Positions 56,838 through 64,000 of a DNA stretch of 64,000 nt are shown one piece after another. The stretch lies in contig CAVPKH010000003.1 in NCBI GenBank assembly GCA_963705635.1, forward strand, positions 620,001-684,000, written 5' to 3'. The DNA is from VRUE01 sp963705635 (GTDB taxonomy: Bacteria > Actinomycetota > Thermoleophilia > Solirubrobacterales > 70-9). Below the pieces are notes generated by a model. The model was not told where the DNA came from and ran no database searches. It worked only from the letters and a program-made list of their open reading frames with translations. The translations under genes were made by a program, and so were the position numbers. Every line of letters starts with the position of its first letter. Positions within the stretch are counted from its first letter, which is position 1.

Positions 56838-58763
56838 CTACGCGGCACGACGGCCAAACTTTCCGCCGATCCGTGGCGCGATTACGGCCTCCTCGCCGAT
56901 CAGACCTAGCAGAGCCATAGTGAGCGCTGCTTCCGACCGGAGCTCGCGCTCTACCGTGCTACTGGGCAGAACTGACTTCAGATGCTCGCTATGCGCGACC
57001 TTCGCCACAGCGATCTCGCCATAGGTAGCGATCACCTCCTCCGCAATCTGATCGGCAAGATGATCGCCGTACTGCGCCTGCCAATGAGCGACCTCCTCCT
57101 CCATGACGGGGTGCTCGATGTTGATCAGGACAGCTCCCTCAGGGTAGTCGGGGTGATTGGGCGCCCACGCGGCAAGCATGCCTTCACCGACATCTCCGGC
57201 TCGCACGGAGGTCCAGGTGGGAATGCCACCAGCGACACGTGAGCGGGTAGCCGCTACTGCCCCCGGCGAAGAACCGGTGTTGCGCGCACCACTCGTTCCA
57301 CCCGCCTCTTCGCCACTCCCACTACTCCCCTCCCCCACCTTGGATCGCTTAATCGCCCGCGGCATCGACCCAGCCTGTGAAGGATCGACTTTCAGCTTGC
57401 CGCCCTTCCGCGCGCGGAGCTTGAACATGCGCCAACGCGAACCGAAACGCTCAGCGAGACGCTCCTTCCACGCTTCGTCCTTAACCGTCCCACTGCCGCC
57501 AGCGCGTGCGTCACGAATTGCCGCCCGGATCGGATCGGGCATGTTTTCCGCAAACTCGGCACCCCAATCATTCATCGGCAACTGATCTCCAGCGTGTGGA
57601 CCTCCCATGATGAGAAGAGAGTTTCGATCGCCGCGAGGGTACACACCATGCTTGCCATCCTTCTCGTCGAAAACGGGGGGGCGCAAAATCAGCCAAAGCT
57701 TGGACCGCACCGCTCCCTCCAGAACACCGAACGACCGATAGGTAGAGTGGTGGTTGGTTACGTCGTAGAGCTCACGCTCATAGAGAGCGGCAATGTAGCC
57801 GCCTTGGGCGGCATATGACTGGATTCCGGGTCGATCGCCGTCCCAGAGATGCCAATCAACATATGTTCCGCCGCCTACTGGCTCACTGCCAGACGCCTTG
57901 AGGCCTCCCTTCTTAAAGGAGGCCACTGGATACTCAATGTAGTACTTGGCCCCTTCGATCGTCCGTCGATTTGTCCGGCGATCCGCACCGCCAGTGGCAT
58001 GTGCCATCTCTTCTGAGACAGGCCATGTCTTTGCGTCCGAACTGCGAAGCTCGTCGACGGTAATTTGGGTCTCAGTATCGACCTCCCAGATACGCCGATT
58101 TAGGTAGGTGGAGATGCCCTTAATGTCAGACTCGTTGGGGCGATTTGAGTCGCCAACAACCGTGCTGGCGTTTCGATCGTCGCCGAGCAGAACGATCACG
58201 GTACCGTGATCTCCGACCCAATCCGGCTTAATCGATGCCCAGTCGCAGCCGTGATCGCTGTCAGCAAACGGCGTCACGACTTCGTCAATCCGGACCTCAC
58301 CAGTATCAGGATCGACTGCTTCGAAATTACGCAACCCGAACTCTCCCGTGATCGGATCTGCCATAACCCAGATCATCGCTGCGTCCCCATCTACCCAAGA
58401 GATAACTACCAGCCCGTAACGATTCCATGGAAGCAGCGACGACTTCGCACCAATGCCAAAATTCTCGTGCAGTCCACCGATGGGCTTGCCGCCACCACCC
58501 CACACGTTAAAAAAGCCGACTAGCTGCTCCGGCGTCATGCCCCTCCCGTCGTCCGCAATCAGGCGACGGTAGATCCCGAGCTCTTGGACTGCTTGCCACT
58601 CGATGCCAAAATCAATGCGCTTCGCACCCGCCTCAAGAGAGTTAATCAAGGTCTCTCGAACCCATTGATGCTCGCCGCCCTCGCGGTAGACCCGCTCGAC
58701 GTGGTGCTGGATTCCAGACGCCTCCATCGGCGTCACAGACATGCGCGCTTCTCGCGTGCTCAT
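56838..58763 (-). CDS. GHKL (HATPase_c) ATPase of unassigned family
   Basis: An intact 641-aa protein; ATG at 58763 after GAGG. The Bergerat ATP site is complete: ETLINSLEAGAKRIDFG (N-box, E37 and N41), IADDGRGMTPEQL (D71xG73xG75), ENFGIGAKSSLLPWN (G2, residues 100-114, with K107) and HGTVIVLLG (G3, ~186-194). A second region (~230-400) includes YYIEYPVASFKKGG and WLILRPPVFDEKDGKHGVYP. A basic Ser/Gly-rich linker (~470-540) precedes a C-terminal domain with GAVLINIEHPVMEEEVAHWQ. MutL/MORC-like GHKL proteins occur in prokaryotic restriction systems (known); this one lacks a methylase or nuclease neighbour. Low G+C and a TA-like pair next to it suggest a defence or mobile-element role (inference). 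Confidence 0.75.
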   Translation of the reverse strand: MSTREARMSVTPMEASGIQHHVERVYREGGEHQWVRETLINSLEAGAKRIDFGIEWQAVQELGIYRRLIADDGRGMTPEQLVGFFNVWGGGGKPIGGLHENFGIGAKSSLLPWNRYGLVVISWVDGDAAMIWVMADPITGEFGLRNFEAVDPDTGEVRIDEVVTPFADSDHGCDWASIKPDWVGDHGTVIVLLGDDRNASTVVGDSNRPNESDIKGISTYLNRRIWEVDTETQITVDELRSSDAKTWPVSEEMAHATGGADRRTNRRTIEGAKYYIEYPVASFKKGGLKASGSEPVGGGTYVDWHLWDGDRPGIQSYAAQGGYIAALYERELYDVTNHHSTYRSFGVLEGAVRSKLWLILRPPVFDEKDGKHGVYPRGDRNSLLIMGGPHAGDQLPMNDWGAEFAENMPDPIRAAIRDARAGGSGTVKDEAWKERLAERFGSRWRMFKLRARKGGKLKVDPSQAGSMPRAIKRSKVGEGSSGSGEEAGGTSGARNTGSSPGAVAATRSRVAGGIPTWTSVRAGDVGEGMLAAWAPNHPDYPEGAVLINIEHPVMEEEVAHWQAQYGDHLADQIAEEVIATYGEIAVAKVAHSEHLKSVLPSSTVERELRSEAALTMALLGLIGEEAVIAPRIGGKFGRRAA

Positions 58764-58869
58764 AGTGCCTCGCTTTCCCCAAGGGACGTAACCGCCGCTT
58801 GAGATTCGGCTAGGACCGCCCGGCCCTAGCTGGCTATGTCTTGAGCTAGACAGATACTGCCTAGCGCGA

Positions 58870-58923
58870 TGGTCAAGATACCATCTTGTGCGGTCATTAA
58901 TCGGTACCCATTGATCTTGACCA
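58870..58923. repeat. Perfect 10-bp inverted repeat upstream of the GHKL gene
   Basis: TGGTCAAGAT (58870-58879) and ATCTTGACCA (58914-58923) are exact reverse complements 34 bases apart. Inside, GATGGT-caagat-ACCATC (58868-58885) forms a second, overlapping symmetry. The region is A+T rich and lies between the GHKL start (58763) and the hydrolase stop (58934), so it probably holds the GHKL promoter; an element boundary is also possible. Confidence 0.6.
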
Positions 58924-58933
58924 GGTACATTAC

Positions 58934-60289
58934 TCATGCCACCAACCTCACTTCGAATCCCGGCACGATCAGCGCGCCGGCGCCGCCGAGCAGAGTGAGG
59001 ATTCGACTCACGTAGGCGGTGGTCTCGGGGATCGGGGGGACGCAACTGCAAGCTTCGACCGGGGCGGGGCCGGCGTTGTAGGCGGCCAGGGCCAGCTGCG
59101 GGGAGCCGAGCTGGTGGATCAGGTCCGCCATCAGGTGGGCCTGGGCCTCGATCGCGGCAAGCGGGTCGAAGGGGTCGGCGAGGCCGTAGGCGGCTGCGGT
59201 CGAGGGGATGAACTGGGCGATGCCCTGGGCGCCGGCAGGCGAGCTTGCGAAGGGGTTGAAGTTCGACTCCGCCATCAGCTGCGCCGCGAGCAGGGCGGCC
59301 GAGACGTTCCAGTGGGCCGCGGCGCTCAGCAGCGGCGCCCGAAAGCGAGCCGGGACGAAGGCGGGCAGGCCCTCGCCGCCGGAGAAGGAGCCGTCTCCCC
59401 CGCCCGCCGCGCCGAGACCGCCGTTCGCGGCGACCACGTTGCCCGCCTCCGAGCAGGGCGGTGGGCCGGCCTCGAAGCCGTAGTGCCAGGCCTCCCAGCT
59501 GTAGCGCTGGACGAAGCCGAACCGATCGGCGTGGGCGGCCAACCAGCCGTAGGCAGTTGCCGGCCCGAGGTCGAGCTCGGTGGCGCAGCGATGCAGCGAC
59601 TGCCCTGGCGGCGCCACCCACTTCGGGTCGGGGTGGGCCGCAAAGAGCGCCGCCTGTTCGGCGTCGGAGCGAAAAGCTGAGTTGACGACGAGCGCAAGGC
59701 CGGCCTGGAGAGCGGCGGCGGCCATGCGGTCGAAGGCGGCGGCCACGTCCGGCCTCATCGCCTGCCCTTGCCTGTAGGCGAGCGGCCCGCCGTAGCCCCC
59801 GCCCGTCGCCACCTGCGGCATCGACCCAGCGGGGGAGCTTGCCGAAGCACCGGCTTCGGCAAGCGCCGACGCCTCGGCCTTGGCGCGGCGATCGCCGAGA
59901 TCGAGATCGCCGACCACGGTTGCCCTGGCGCGCACCGGCGCGAACGAGTCCTCGTCCGGGAAGGAGAGGCGCAGGTGCGTCGCCCCGACGCCGTTCGCCC
60001 GCGCTGCACCGAATGCCGCCGCTCGCGCGCGGTCGAGGTAGAGGGCCTTCTCCAGGTGGCGCGGGTTCGCCAGTCCGCCCGGCAAAGTCGGCGGCGAGAG
60101 CAGCCGCGGCAGATCGTCGCGCATCGAGCGAGCCGCCGAGATCGCGGCCAGGTCCGCGGCCCGCTGAGCCCGCCCCTTGCCGGTCATCGCGCCGGCGATC
60201 GCGACCAGCGCCAGCGCCGCCGCGACCAGGGCAAGGGCGCCGCCGAGCGCCAGCGGCAGCACCTGCCCGTCGTCGTTCCTCCCGCCCAT
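58934..60289 (-). CDS. TadE/TadG-like anchored D,D-carboxypeptidase (VanY)-lytic transglycosylase (SLT) protein
   Basis: An intact 451-aa protein with three parts. The N-terminus GGRNDDGQVLPLALGGALAL and VAAALALVAIAGAM is a TadE/TadG-like membrane segment, then RAADLAAISAARSMRDDLPR. The middle is a VanY-type peptidase: VVNSAFRSDAEQAALFAAHP, SLHRCATELDLGPATAYGWL (metal His and Asp) and YSWEAWHYGFE (third His). The C-terminus is an SLT domain: LLAAQLMAESNFNPFASSPA (catalytic Glu), GAQGIAQFIPSTAAAYGLAD, LGSPQLALAAYNAGPAPVEA, then PETTAYVSRIL. It would be held outside the membrane and cut both peptide stems and glycan strands, for example to let a pilus or secretion machine through the wall. Divergent from 60423. 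A broken copy lies at 55832. Confidence 0.88.
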   Translation of the reverse strand: MGGRNDDGQVLPLALGGALALVAAALALVAIAGAMTGKGRAQRAADLAAISAARSMRDDLPRLLSPPTLPGGLANPRHLEKALYLDRARAAAFGAARANGVGATHLRLSFPDEDSFAPVRARATVVGDLDLGDRRAKAEASALAEAGASASSPAGSMPQVATGGGYGGPLAYRQGQAMRPDVAAAFDRMAAAALQAGLALVVNSAFRSDAEQAALFAAHPDPKWVAPPGQSLHRCATELDLGPATAYGWLAAHADRFGFVQRYSWEAWHYGFEAGPPPCSEAGNVVAANGGLGAAGGGDGSFSGGEGLPAFVPARFRAPLLSAAAHWNVSAALLAAQLMAESNFNPFASSPAGAQGIAQFIPSTAAAYGLADPFDPLAAIEAQAHLMADLIHQLGSPQLALAAYNAGPAPVEACSCVPPIPETTAYVSRILTLLGGAGALIVPGFEVRLVA

Positions 60290-60422
60290 GCCCGCACCCT
60301 GCCGAGCCGCGGCGCACGGGTGGTGCGCTCAAGCAAGCGACACTGCGCCAATTGCGCCACCGAACCATTTCGCCGTCCCGTCCGTAGACCTGACCAGCCA
60401 CACACCGAGCCAGGAGGCCCCG

Positions 60423-60944
60423 ATGCCGCGTTCCGCCACGCCCCGCACTTCCAAGCCGACGATCCGCGCCGCCGGGCTGGCGATCCTCGCGATCGCCCTG
60501 CTGGCCGCCCTCGGGGCTGCCGGCGCGACCGCGGCCTCGAGCAAGCGCGTGGCCGCGGAGGCGCGGAATCAGGCGCTCGGCAAGACGGTCCTCACAACCA
60601 CCAAGGGCCGCACCCTCTACAGCCTCAGCGTCGAGAGGAACGGCAAGTTCATCTGCACCGGCCCCTGCCTCTCCACCTGGCATCCGCTGACCGTCCCGGC
60701 CGGGGTCAAGCCGACCGGCCCGGTCAAGCTGGGCACGATCGCGAGGCCCGAAGGCGGCGTACAGGTCACCTACCGCGGTCGCCCGCTCTATCGCTTCGCG
60801 GCCGACGCCAAAGCCGGCGAAGCAAACGGCGAGGGGATCAAGGACGTCGGGACCTGGCACGCGGCGACCGTTTCCAAGCCCCAGCCCGCGCCCGAACCGC
60901 AGCCGCCCGCCGAATCTCCCCCTCCCTACCAGCCCCCCTACTAA
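60423..60944 (+). CDS. Secreted-repeat protein (Lipoprotein_15/COG4315 family)
   Basis: ATG at 60423 with AGGAGG seven bases upstream. Signal peptide IRAAGLAILAIALLAALGAA. The mature part has the paired repeats of the family: NQALGKTVLTTTKGRTLYSL, NGKFICTGPCLSTWHPLTVP (the C-x-G-x-C-x-xxW motif), VKLGTIARPEGGVQVTYRGR, PLYRFAADAKAGEANGEGIK, DVGTWHAATV. A Pro-rich tail (PQPAPEPQPPAESPPPYQPP) follows. 173 aa, intact. Homologues are common secreted proteins of unknown function in Actinobacteria. Confidence 0.9.
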   Translation: MPRSATPRTSKPTIRAAGLAILAIALLAALGAAGATAASSKRVAAEARNQALGKTVLTTTKGRTLYSLSVERNGKFICTGPCLSTWHPLTVPAGVKPTGPVKLGTIARPEGGVQVTYRGRPLYRFAADAKAGEANGEGIKDVGTWHAATVSKPQPAPEPQPPAESPPPYQPPY

Positions 60945-61079
60945 ACCGGCCGGGGCCGCGGGGCCCCCTGGCGGTGGCCTCGCGCCCATCGCCAAGCCCG
61001 CAAGCTCAAGGTCAAAGCGACGACGAGCGCGACCTTCGCAAATAGATCGGCGCGACGATCCGCCGCGCCGGGCGGCGCC

Positions 61080-61367
61080 TCAGCCGATCGTGTCGGCCAG
61101 CTCGCGCAGCCGGTCTGAGAACTGCGGCGTCGCCGAGCTCACCTCGACGATCTGATCAGCCGGGATCTCGGCCCTGCCGGCGGCGGCGCGGATCGCCTCG
61201 GGCGAGGGCGCCTCGTAGAGGCAGTAGGTGCGCCGTTTGTCGGCGCTGAGAAAGGAGAAGACCCAGCGCACCCCCTCGTCGACGTTGATCTCCTCGATCA
61301 GGCTGACGTCGTTGTCGCTGAGGTCGAGCTGCTCGGCGAAGCTGCGCTCGATCACGTAAAGGCCCAT
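61080..61367 (-). CDS. DUF4242 small protein (ferredoxin-like fold, SCO4226-type)
   Basis: An intact 95-aa protein: MGLYVIERSFAEQLDLSDND, VSLIEEINVDEGVRWVFSFL, SADKRRTYCLYEAPSPEAIR, AAAGRAEIPADQIVEVSSAT. The pattern (Y-x-ER-x-F start, WxxSFLSxDxRrtYCLYEAPs) is that of DUF4242; one Streptomyces member binds nickel. Often next to LuxR/AAA regulators in Actinobacteria, as here (61440). Confidence 0.88.
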   Translation of the reverse strand: MGLYVIERSFAEQLDLSDNDVSLIEEINVDEGVRWVFSFLSADKRRTYCLYEAPSPEAIRAAAGRAEIPADQIVEVSSATPQFSDRLRELADTIG

Positions 61368-61439
61368 TGCCCGATCGTAGCGGGGAAATCGGCCCGGATG
61401 GGAATCCCATCACGCCGCCGGCGAGGCCCGTGGGGCGAC

Positions 61440-64000
61440 TCAAGCCGAGGCGAGCCCGTGCCGGTGGGCGTAGGAGGCGGCCTCGGTGCGGTTGGCGCAG
61501 CCGGTCTTGCGCAGGATGCTGCGGATGTGGTTGGCCGCCGTGTGGCCGCTGATCGAGAGCGCCTCGCCGATCTCGCGGTTGCTCAGCCCCTTTGCGACCA
61601 GGTCGAGGATCTGCGCCTCGCGCGGGGAGAGCCCGTCGGGAAGGCCGCCGTCGGGGTCGGCGATCCCCAGGGCGCGGACCTTGGCCAGCAGCCCAGCCAT
61701 GCCGATCCGCTCGGCCAGCGCCGCCGCCTCGCCGAGCAGCGCCTGGGCCCGCGCGCGCTCGCCGGGCCCGCGCCCGAGCAGGAAGCGACCGTACTCGTAG
61801 GCCGTGCGCGCCACCCAGGTCGGCATCGCCATCCGCCGGTTCAGCTCGAGCGCAGCCTCGAAGTGCTCGACGGCGCGGCGCGGCTCACCCAGCGTGGCCG
61901 CGAGCATGCCGAGGTAGCGGTCGGCAGCGCCGTAGCAGGCAACCAGGTGGCCGACGATCACGTTGGCGCCCGCCAGCGGCTCCAGCTCCGGATAGACGGC
62001 GGCGGCGGTCACCTCGTCGCCGAGCAGCGAGCAGGCGTCGGTCAGGTAGGCGAGCGTGGCGAGCCAGAGCGAGTCGCGGAAGCTGTCGATGCCCTCAGCC
62101 CCGAGCCTGGCGAGTTCCCGCTTCGCCTCGCTCTCCATCCCCAGCTCGGCGAGCAGCGCGATCAGCCCCGGCCGCCACGGGCCATCGCGCCCGGAATCGC
62201 CGGAGAGGATCCGCACCGCCGGCGCCAGCTCGGCCAAGCGGCCCTGCTCGCGGCGGATGCTGAACATCTGGATCCCGTACGTGGCCGAGGCGTCGCGCCC
62301 GGTCAGCAGCCGGCTCCATTCGCTCGACCGCCCAGCCATCGCTTCGGCCTCGCCCAGGCGGCCGTCGCAAAGGGCGATCGCGGCGCGGTACTGCTCGGTT
62401 ATGTGGAGCATGAACGGCTGCGCCGTCTGCTCGGCGGTCACCAGCAGCGCCTCGGCCTCCCGCCGCGCCGGAGCGAGATCGCAGATGGCGACGAAGGTCG
62501 GCACGCGCCAGCCCATCGCCTCAGCGCGGATCTCGATGTCGCCCAGCTCCTCGCCGATCTGCTTCGCCTCGGTCAGCATCGTGAGGATCTCCTCCGGCGA
62601 AGTCGTGCCGCGAGCCCAGTACGAGCGGGTCAGGACCCGGGCGAGGCCGGCCCGGTCCCCGATGCGGCGGGCCAGCTCGATCGCGCTCGCGCCGCGAACC
62701 CGGGCCAGCTCGCGCTCGCCGCGGCGATCGAGCATCCGGGCGAGGCCGGAAAGCAAGCCGACCCTCAGCTCCGGGCTGTCCTCGCCGAGCGCCCGCAGCG
62801 CCTCCTCGAGCAGATCGACCGTCTCCTGGTTGGTGATCCCGGGCCGCCAGCAGACGTCCTCGTAGCCGATCGCGGCACGGGCCAGCAGCTCGGCGCTGCC
62901 CTGTTCGCGGGCGATCTCCGCCGCCGCGGCAAACGCGTCGAGGGCGTCGGGCTCCTTGCCGGCCCGGTAGCTGGCCATGCCGAGCTCGAGGAAGACCCCG
63001 GCTCGCTCGCGGGGGTCGCCGACGCCGAGGTCGATCGCGGTGCGCAAGCGCAGCACCGCCTCCTCGAAGGCGAGCGCGGAGCTGGCGGCCAGCGCGGCGC
63101 GGAGGTTGTACCCGACCGCGCGCTCCGTCCCGCCCAGGGGGGCCGCGGCGGCAAAGTGGTGGGCGAGATCGGCCAGGGTCCGCGCCGACTCGTCCTCGCG
63201 GACGGCCAGCGCCTCTCCGACGCGGAGGTGCAGCTCGGCCTGTCGCGTCCGCGACAGGCCGTCGTAGACCGCGCGCCGGGTGAGCTCGTGGGTAAAGCGG
63301 CAGGCCAGCGCCTGCGAGGGCAGCTCCTCGACCATGCCGCTGGCGAGCGCCTGCGCGAGGACGGCGAGCAGCTCGGCCTCGGCGAGCCCGGAAGCGCGGC
63401 CGAGCACGTCGAGCTCGAGCTCCGACCCCGCCGTCGCCGCCAGCTCGAGCAGCTCGACCGCCTCCGGGGCGAGGCGGGCGAGGCGGCGTCCGACCACCTC
63501 GCGAACGCCCTCCGGGGCGGCGCGCTCGGTCAGCGACCGGGCCAGCCTGGCCCCGGTCCCGTCGCCGTCGGCGATCCCGTCCTCCTCTAGCGCCCGCCAC
63601 AGCTCGGAGACGAGGAAGGCGTTGCCCTCGGTGAGGCCGTGAATCGTCCTCGCCAGCTCGTCGAGCCCCGGGCCGGGGTCGAGCCCGGAAGCCCCGCGGA
63701 CGAACTCGGCGACCTCCGCAGCGGAGAGACCGGCGAGGCGCAGGCGCACGACGTCATCCGAACGGCGCAGGTCCGCGAGCGCTTCGGAGAGCGGCTCCGG
63801 CACGTCGGCCTCGGTATCGCGAAAGGTGGCGAGGAGCAGCAGGCGAGCGTCCCAGGCCGAGCGCGCCAGGTGGCGCAGCAGCAACAGCGTCGGGGTGTCG
63901 GCCCAGTGGCAATCCTCGAGCACGAGCAGCAGCGGCCGATCGCGACTGACGCCGGAGAGAAGCTCGGTGAAGGCCGTGTGCAGCCGGTGGCGCTCCGTGT
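61440..64000 (-). CDS. LuxR-family regulator with AAA/NB-ARC-type ATPase and TPR-like repeats (5' end outside the window)
   Basis: The visible 853 residues are in one frame; the start is beyond base 64000. Near the right edge LLLVLEDCHWADTPTLLLLR is Walker B of the AAA_16/MalT-type ATPase; Walker A is not in the window. A winged region and ~400 residues of helical repeats follow (LARAAIGYEDVCWRPGITNQ; AVEHFEAALELNRRMAMPTW; EYGRFLLGRGPGERARAQAL). The last ~60 residues are the LuxR HTH: LSPREAQILDLVAKGLSNRE, IGEALSISGHTAANHIRSIL, RKTGCANRTEAASYAHRHGL. Signal-responsive large LuxR regulator; target unknown. Confidence 0.93.
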   Translation of the reverse strand, partial: TERHRLHTAFTELLSGVSRDRPLLLVLEDCHWADTPTLLLLRHLARSAWDARLLLLATFRDTEADVPEPLSEALADLRRSDDVVRLRLAGLSAAEVAEFVRGASGLDPGPGLDELARTIHGLTEGNAFLVSELWRALEEDGIADGDGTGARLARSLTERAAPEGVREVVGRRLARLAPEAVELLELAATAGSELELDVLGRASGLAEAELLAVLAQALASGMVEELPSQALACRFTHELTRRAVYDGLSRTRQAELHLRVGEALAVREDESARTLADLAHHFAAAAPLGGTERAVGYNLRAALAASSALAFEEAVLRLRTAIDLGVGDPRERAGVFLELGMASYRAGKEPDALDAFAAAAEIAREQGSAELLARAAIGYEDVCWRPGITNQETVDLLEEALRALGEDSPELRVGLLSGLARMLDRRGERELARVRGASAIELARRIGDRAGLARVLTRSYWARGTTSPEEILTMLTEAKQIGEELGDIEIRAEAMGWRVPTFVAICDLAPARREAEALLVTAEQTAQPFMLHITEQYRAAIALCDGRLGEAEAMAGRSSEWSRLLTGRDASATYGIQMFSIRREQGRLAELAPAVRILSGDSGRDGPWRPGLIALLAELGMESEAKRELARLGAEGIDSFRDSLWLATLAYLTDACSLLGDEVTAAAVYPELEPLAGANVIVGHLVACYGAADRYLGMLAATLGEPRRAVEHFEAALELNRRMAMPTWVARTAYEYGRFLLGRGPGERARAQALLGEAAALAERIGMAGLLAKVRALGIADPDGGLPDGLSPREAQILDLVAKGLSNREIGEALSISGHTAANHIRSILRKTGCANRTEAASYAHRHGLASA

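Larger units (their letters stand above)
56106..58933. mobile_element. Lower-G+C insert between two copies of a hydrolase gene (candidate island)
   Basis: The 2.8-kb segment between the truncated (left) and intact (right) hydrolase copies has clearly lower G+C. Two 60-base samples, 57,901-57,960 and 58,081-58,140, contain 31 and 32 G+C, against 43 of 60 at 53,401-53,460. It carries, all leftward, a GHKL ATPase gene, an antitoxin-like gene and a toxin-like gene. No transposase, integrase or target-site duplication was found. Gene duplication at the borders and base composition point to horizontal acquisition. Confidence 0.65.

Noticed and set aside
56838..58763. GHKL protein as MutL, HtpG (Hsp90) or a histidine kinase
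   Set aside because: The ATP-site motifs fit the superfamily, but there is no MutL endonuclease end, no Hsp90 middle domain, and no dimerisation/phospho-His helix.
56106..58933. Insertion sequence or transposon
   Set aside because: No transposase, no terminal repeats at the borders matching each other, and no target-site duplication; the flanking repeats are pieces of a chromosomal gene.

Overview
The window looks like a chromosomal segment of a very high-G+C actinobacterium, most probably of the class Thermoleophilia (Solirubrobacter/Conexibacter-like). This rests on codon use, on frequent GTG/TTG starts and on family content: an ECF sigma factor fused to a zinc anti-sigma domain, a degenerate P-loop CpsD-like protein behind argS, a signal-peptide + RTX-repeat protein, ArsR-like winged-helix proteins ending in a GATEHFYR motif, and DUF6458. 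Lineage is from recalled family distribution, not a search.

Layout. 1-3.9 kb: the start of a secreted protein that leaves the window, an ArsR-like regulator, a SurA/PrsA-like foldase lacking its signal peptide, tRNA-Gly(CCC), a membrane-anchored ECF sigma/anti-sigma fusion and a small membrane protein. 3.9-30.5 kb: one leftward surface-glycan operon of about 20 genes, most overlapping by 1-16 bases. It encodes a glycoside hydrolase-glycosyltransferase fusion, an ABC exporter, eight GT2 enzymes, one GT4 enzyme, four paralogous GT-B-like proteins, a methyltransferase, a sulfotransferase-like protein, a sugar aminotransferase (wecE type), a small-molecule kinase and a ChbG-type deacetylase. 30.5-31.2 kb: non-coding, with a truncated tRNA-Gly and a long nested palindrome. 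31.2-37.9 kb: a second ArsR-like regulator, a TlpA/CcmH pair, a CpsD-like protein with argS, a metallophosphatase, and a lipoprotein with a PknB-type kinase. 37.9-43.7 kb: the glycolytic operon gap-pgk-tpiA-gpmI followed by tgt. 43.8-55.1 kb: VOC protein, ABC-2 exporter, rapZ, uvrC, enoyl-CoA hydratase, cupredoxin, TetR+SRPBCC, a secreted two-domain protein, MaoC hydratase and a large RTX-repeat protein. 55.2-60.3 kb: VapBC, then a visibly lower-G+C insert carrying a GHKL ATPase and a toxin/antitoxin-like pair, framed by a broken and an intact copy of a TadE-VanY-SLT peptidoglycan hydrolase gene. 60.4-64 kb: a secreted-repeat protein, a DUF4242 protein and a LuxR-type AAA regulator cut by the window end.

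Sequence quality matters here. Most genes in 1-15 kb and 18-30 kb, and several in 32-36.7 kb and 43.9-50 kb, are broken by single-base indels. Genes in 15.1-18.1, 36.7-43.7 and 50.3-64 kb are clean. Conserved motifs resume in another frame after each break, and I could restore many by removing one extra base, so I read these as assembly or sequencing errors, not decay. Coordinates of such genes run from the supported start to the supported stop across the frame changes.

The best candidate for an undescribed system is the 56.1-58.9 kb insert (GHKL ATPase plus a two-gene toxin/antitoxin-like pair). The most distinctive features of the glycan operon are three recurring small modules: a 'VLVVSRGD...HHPADS...WWL' domain, a 'GWAxG...RPDxAxxFP...GF' module, and the four 'GWFSDRSACYLASGRPV' proteins.
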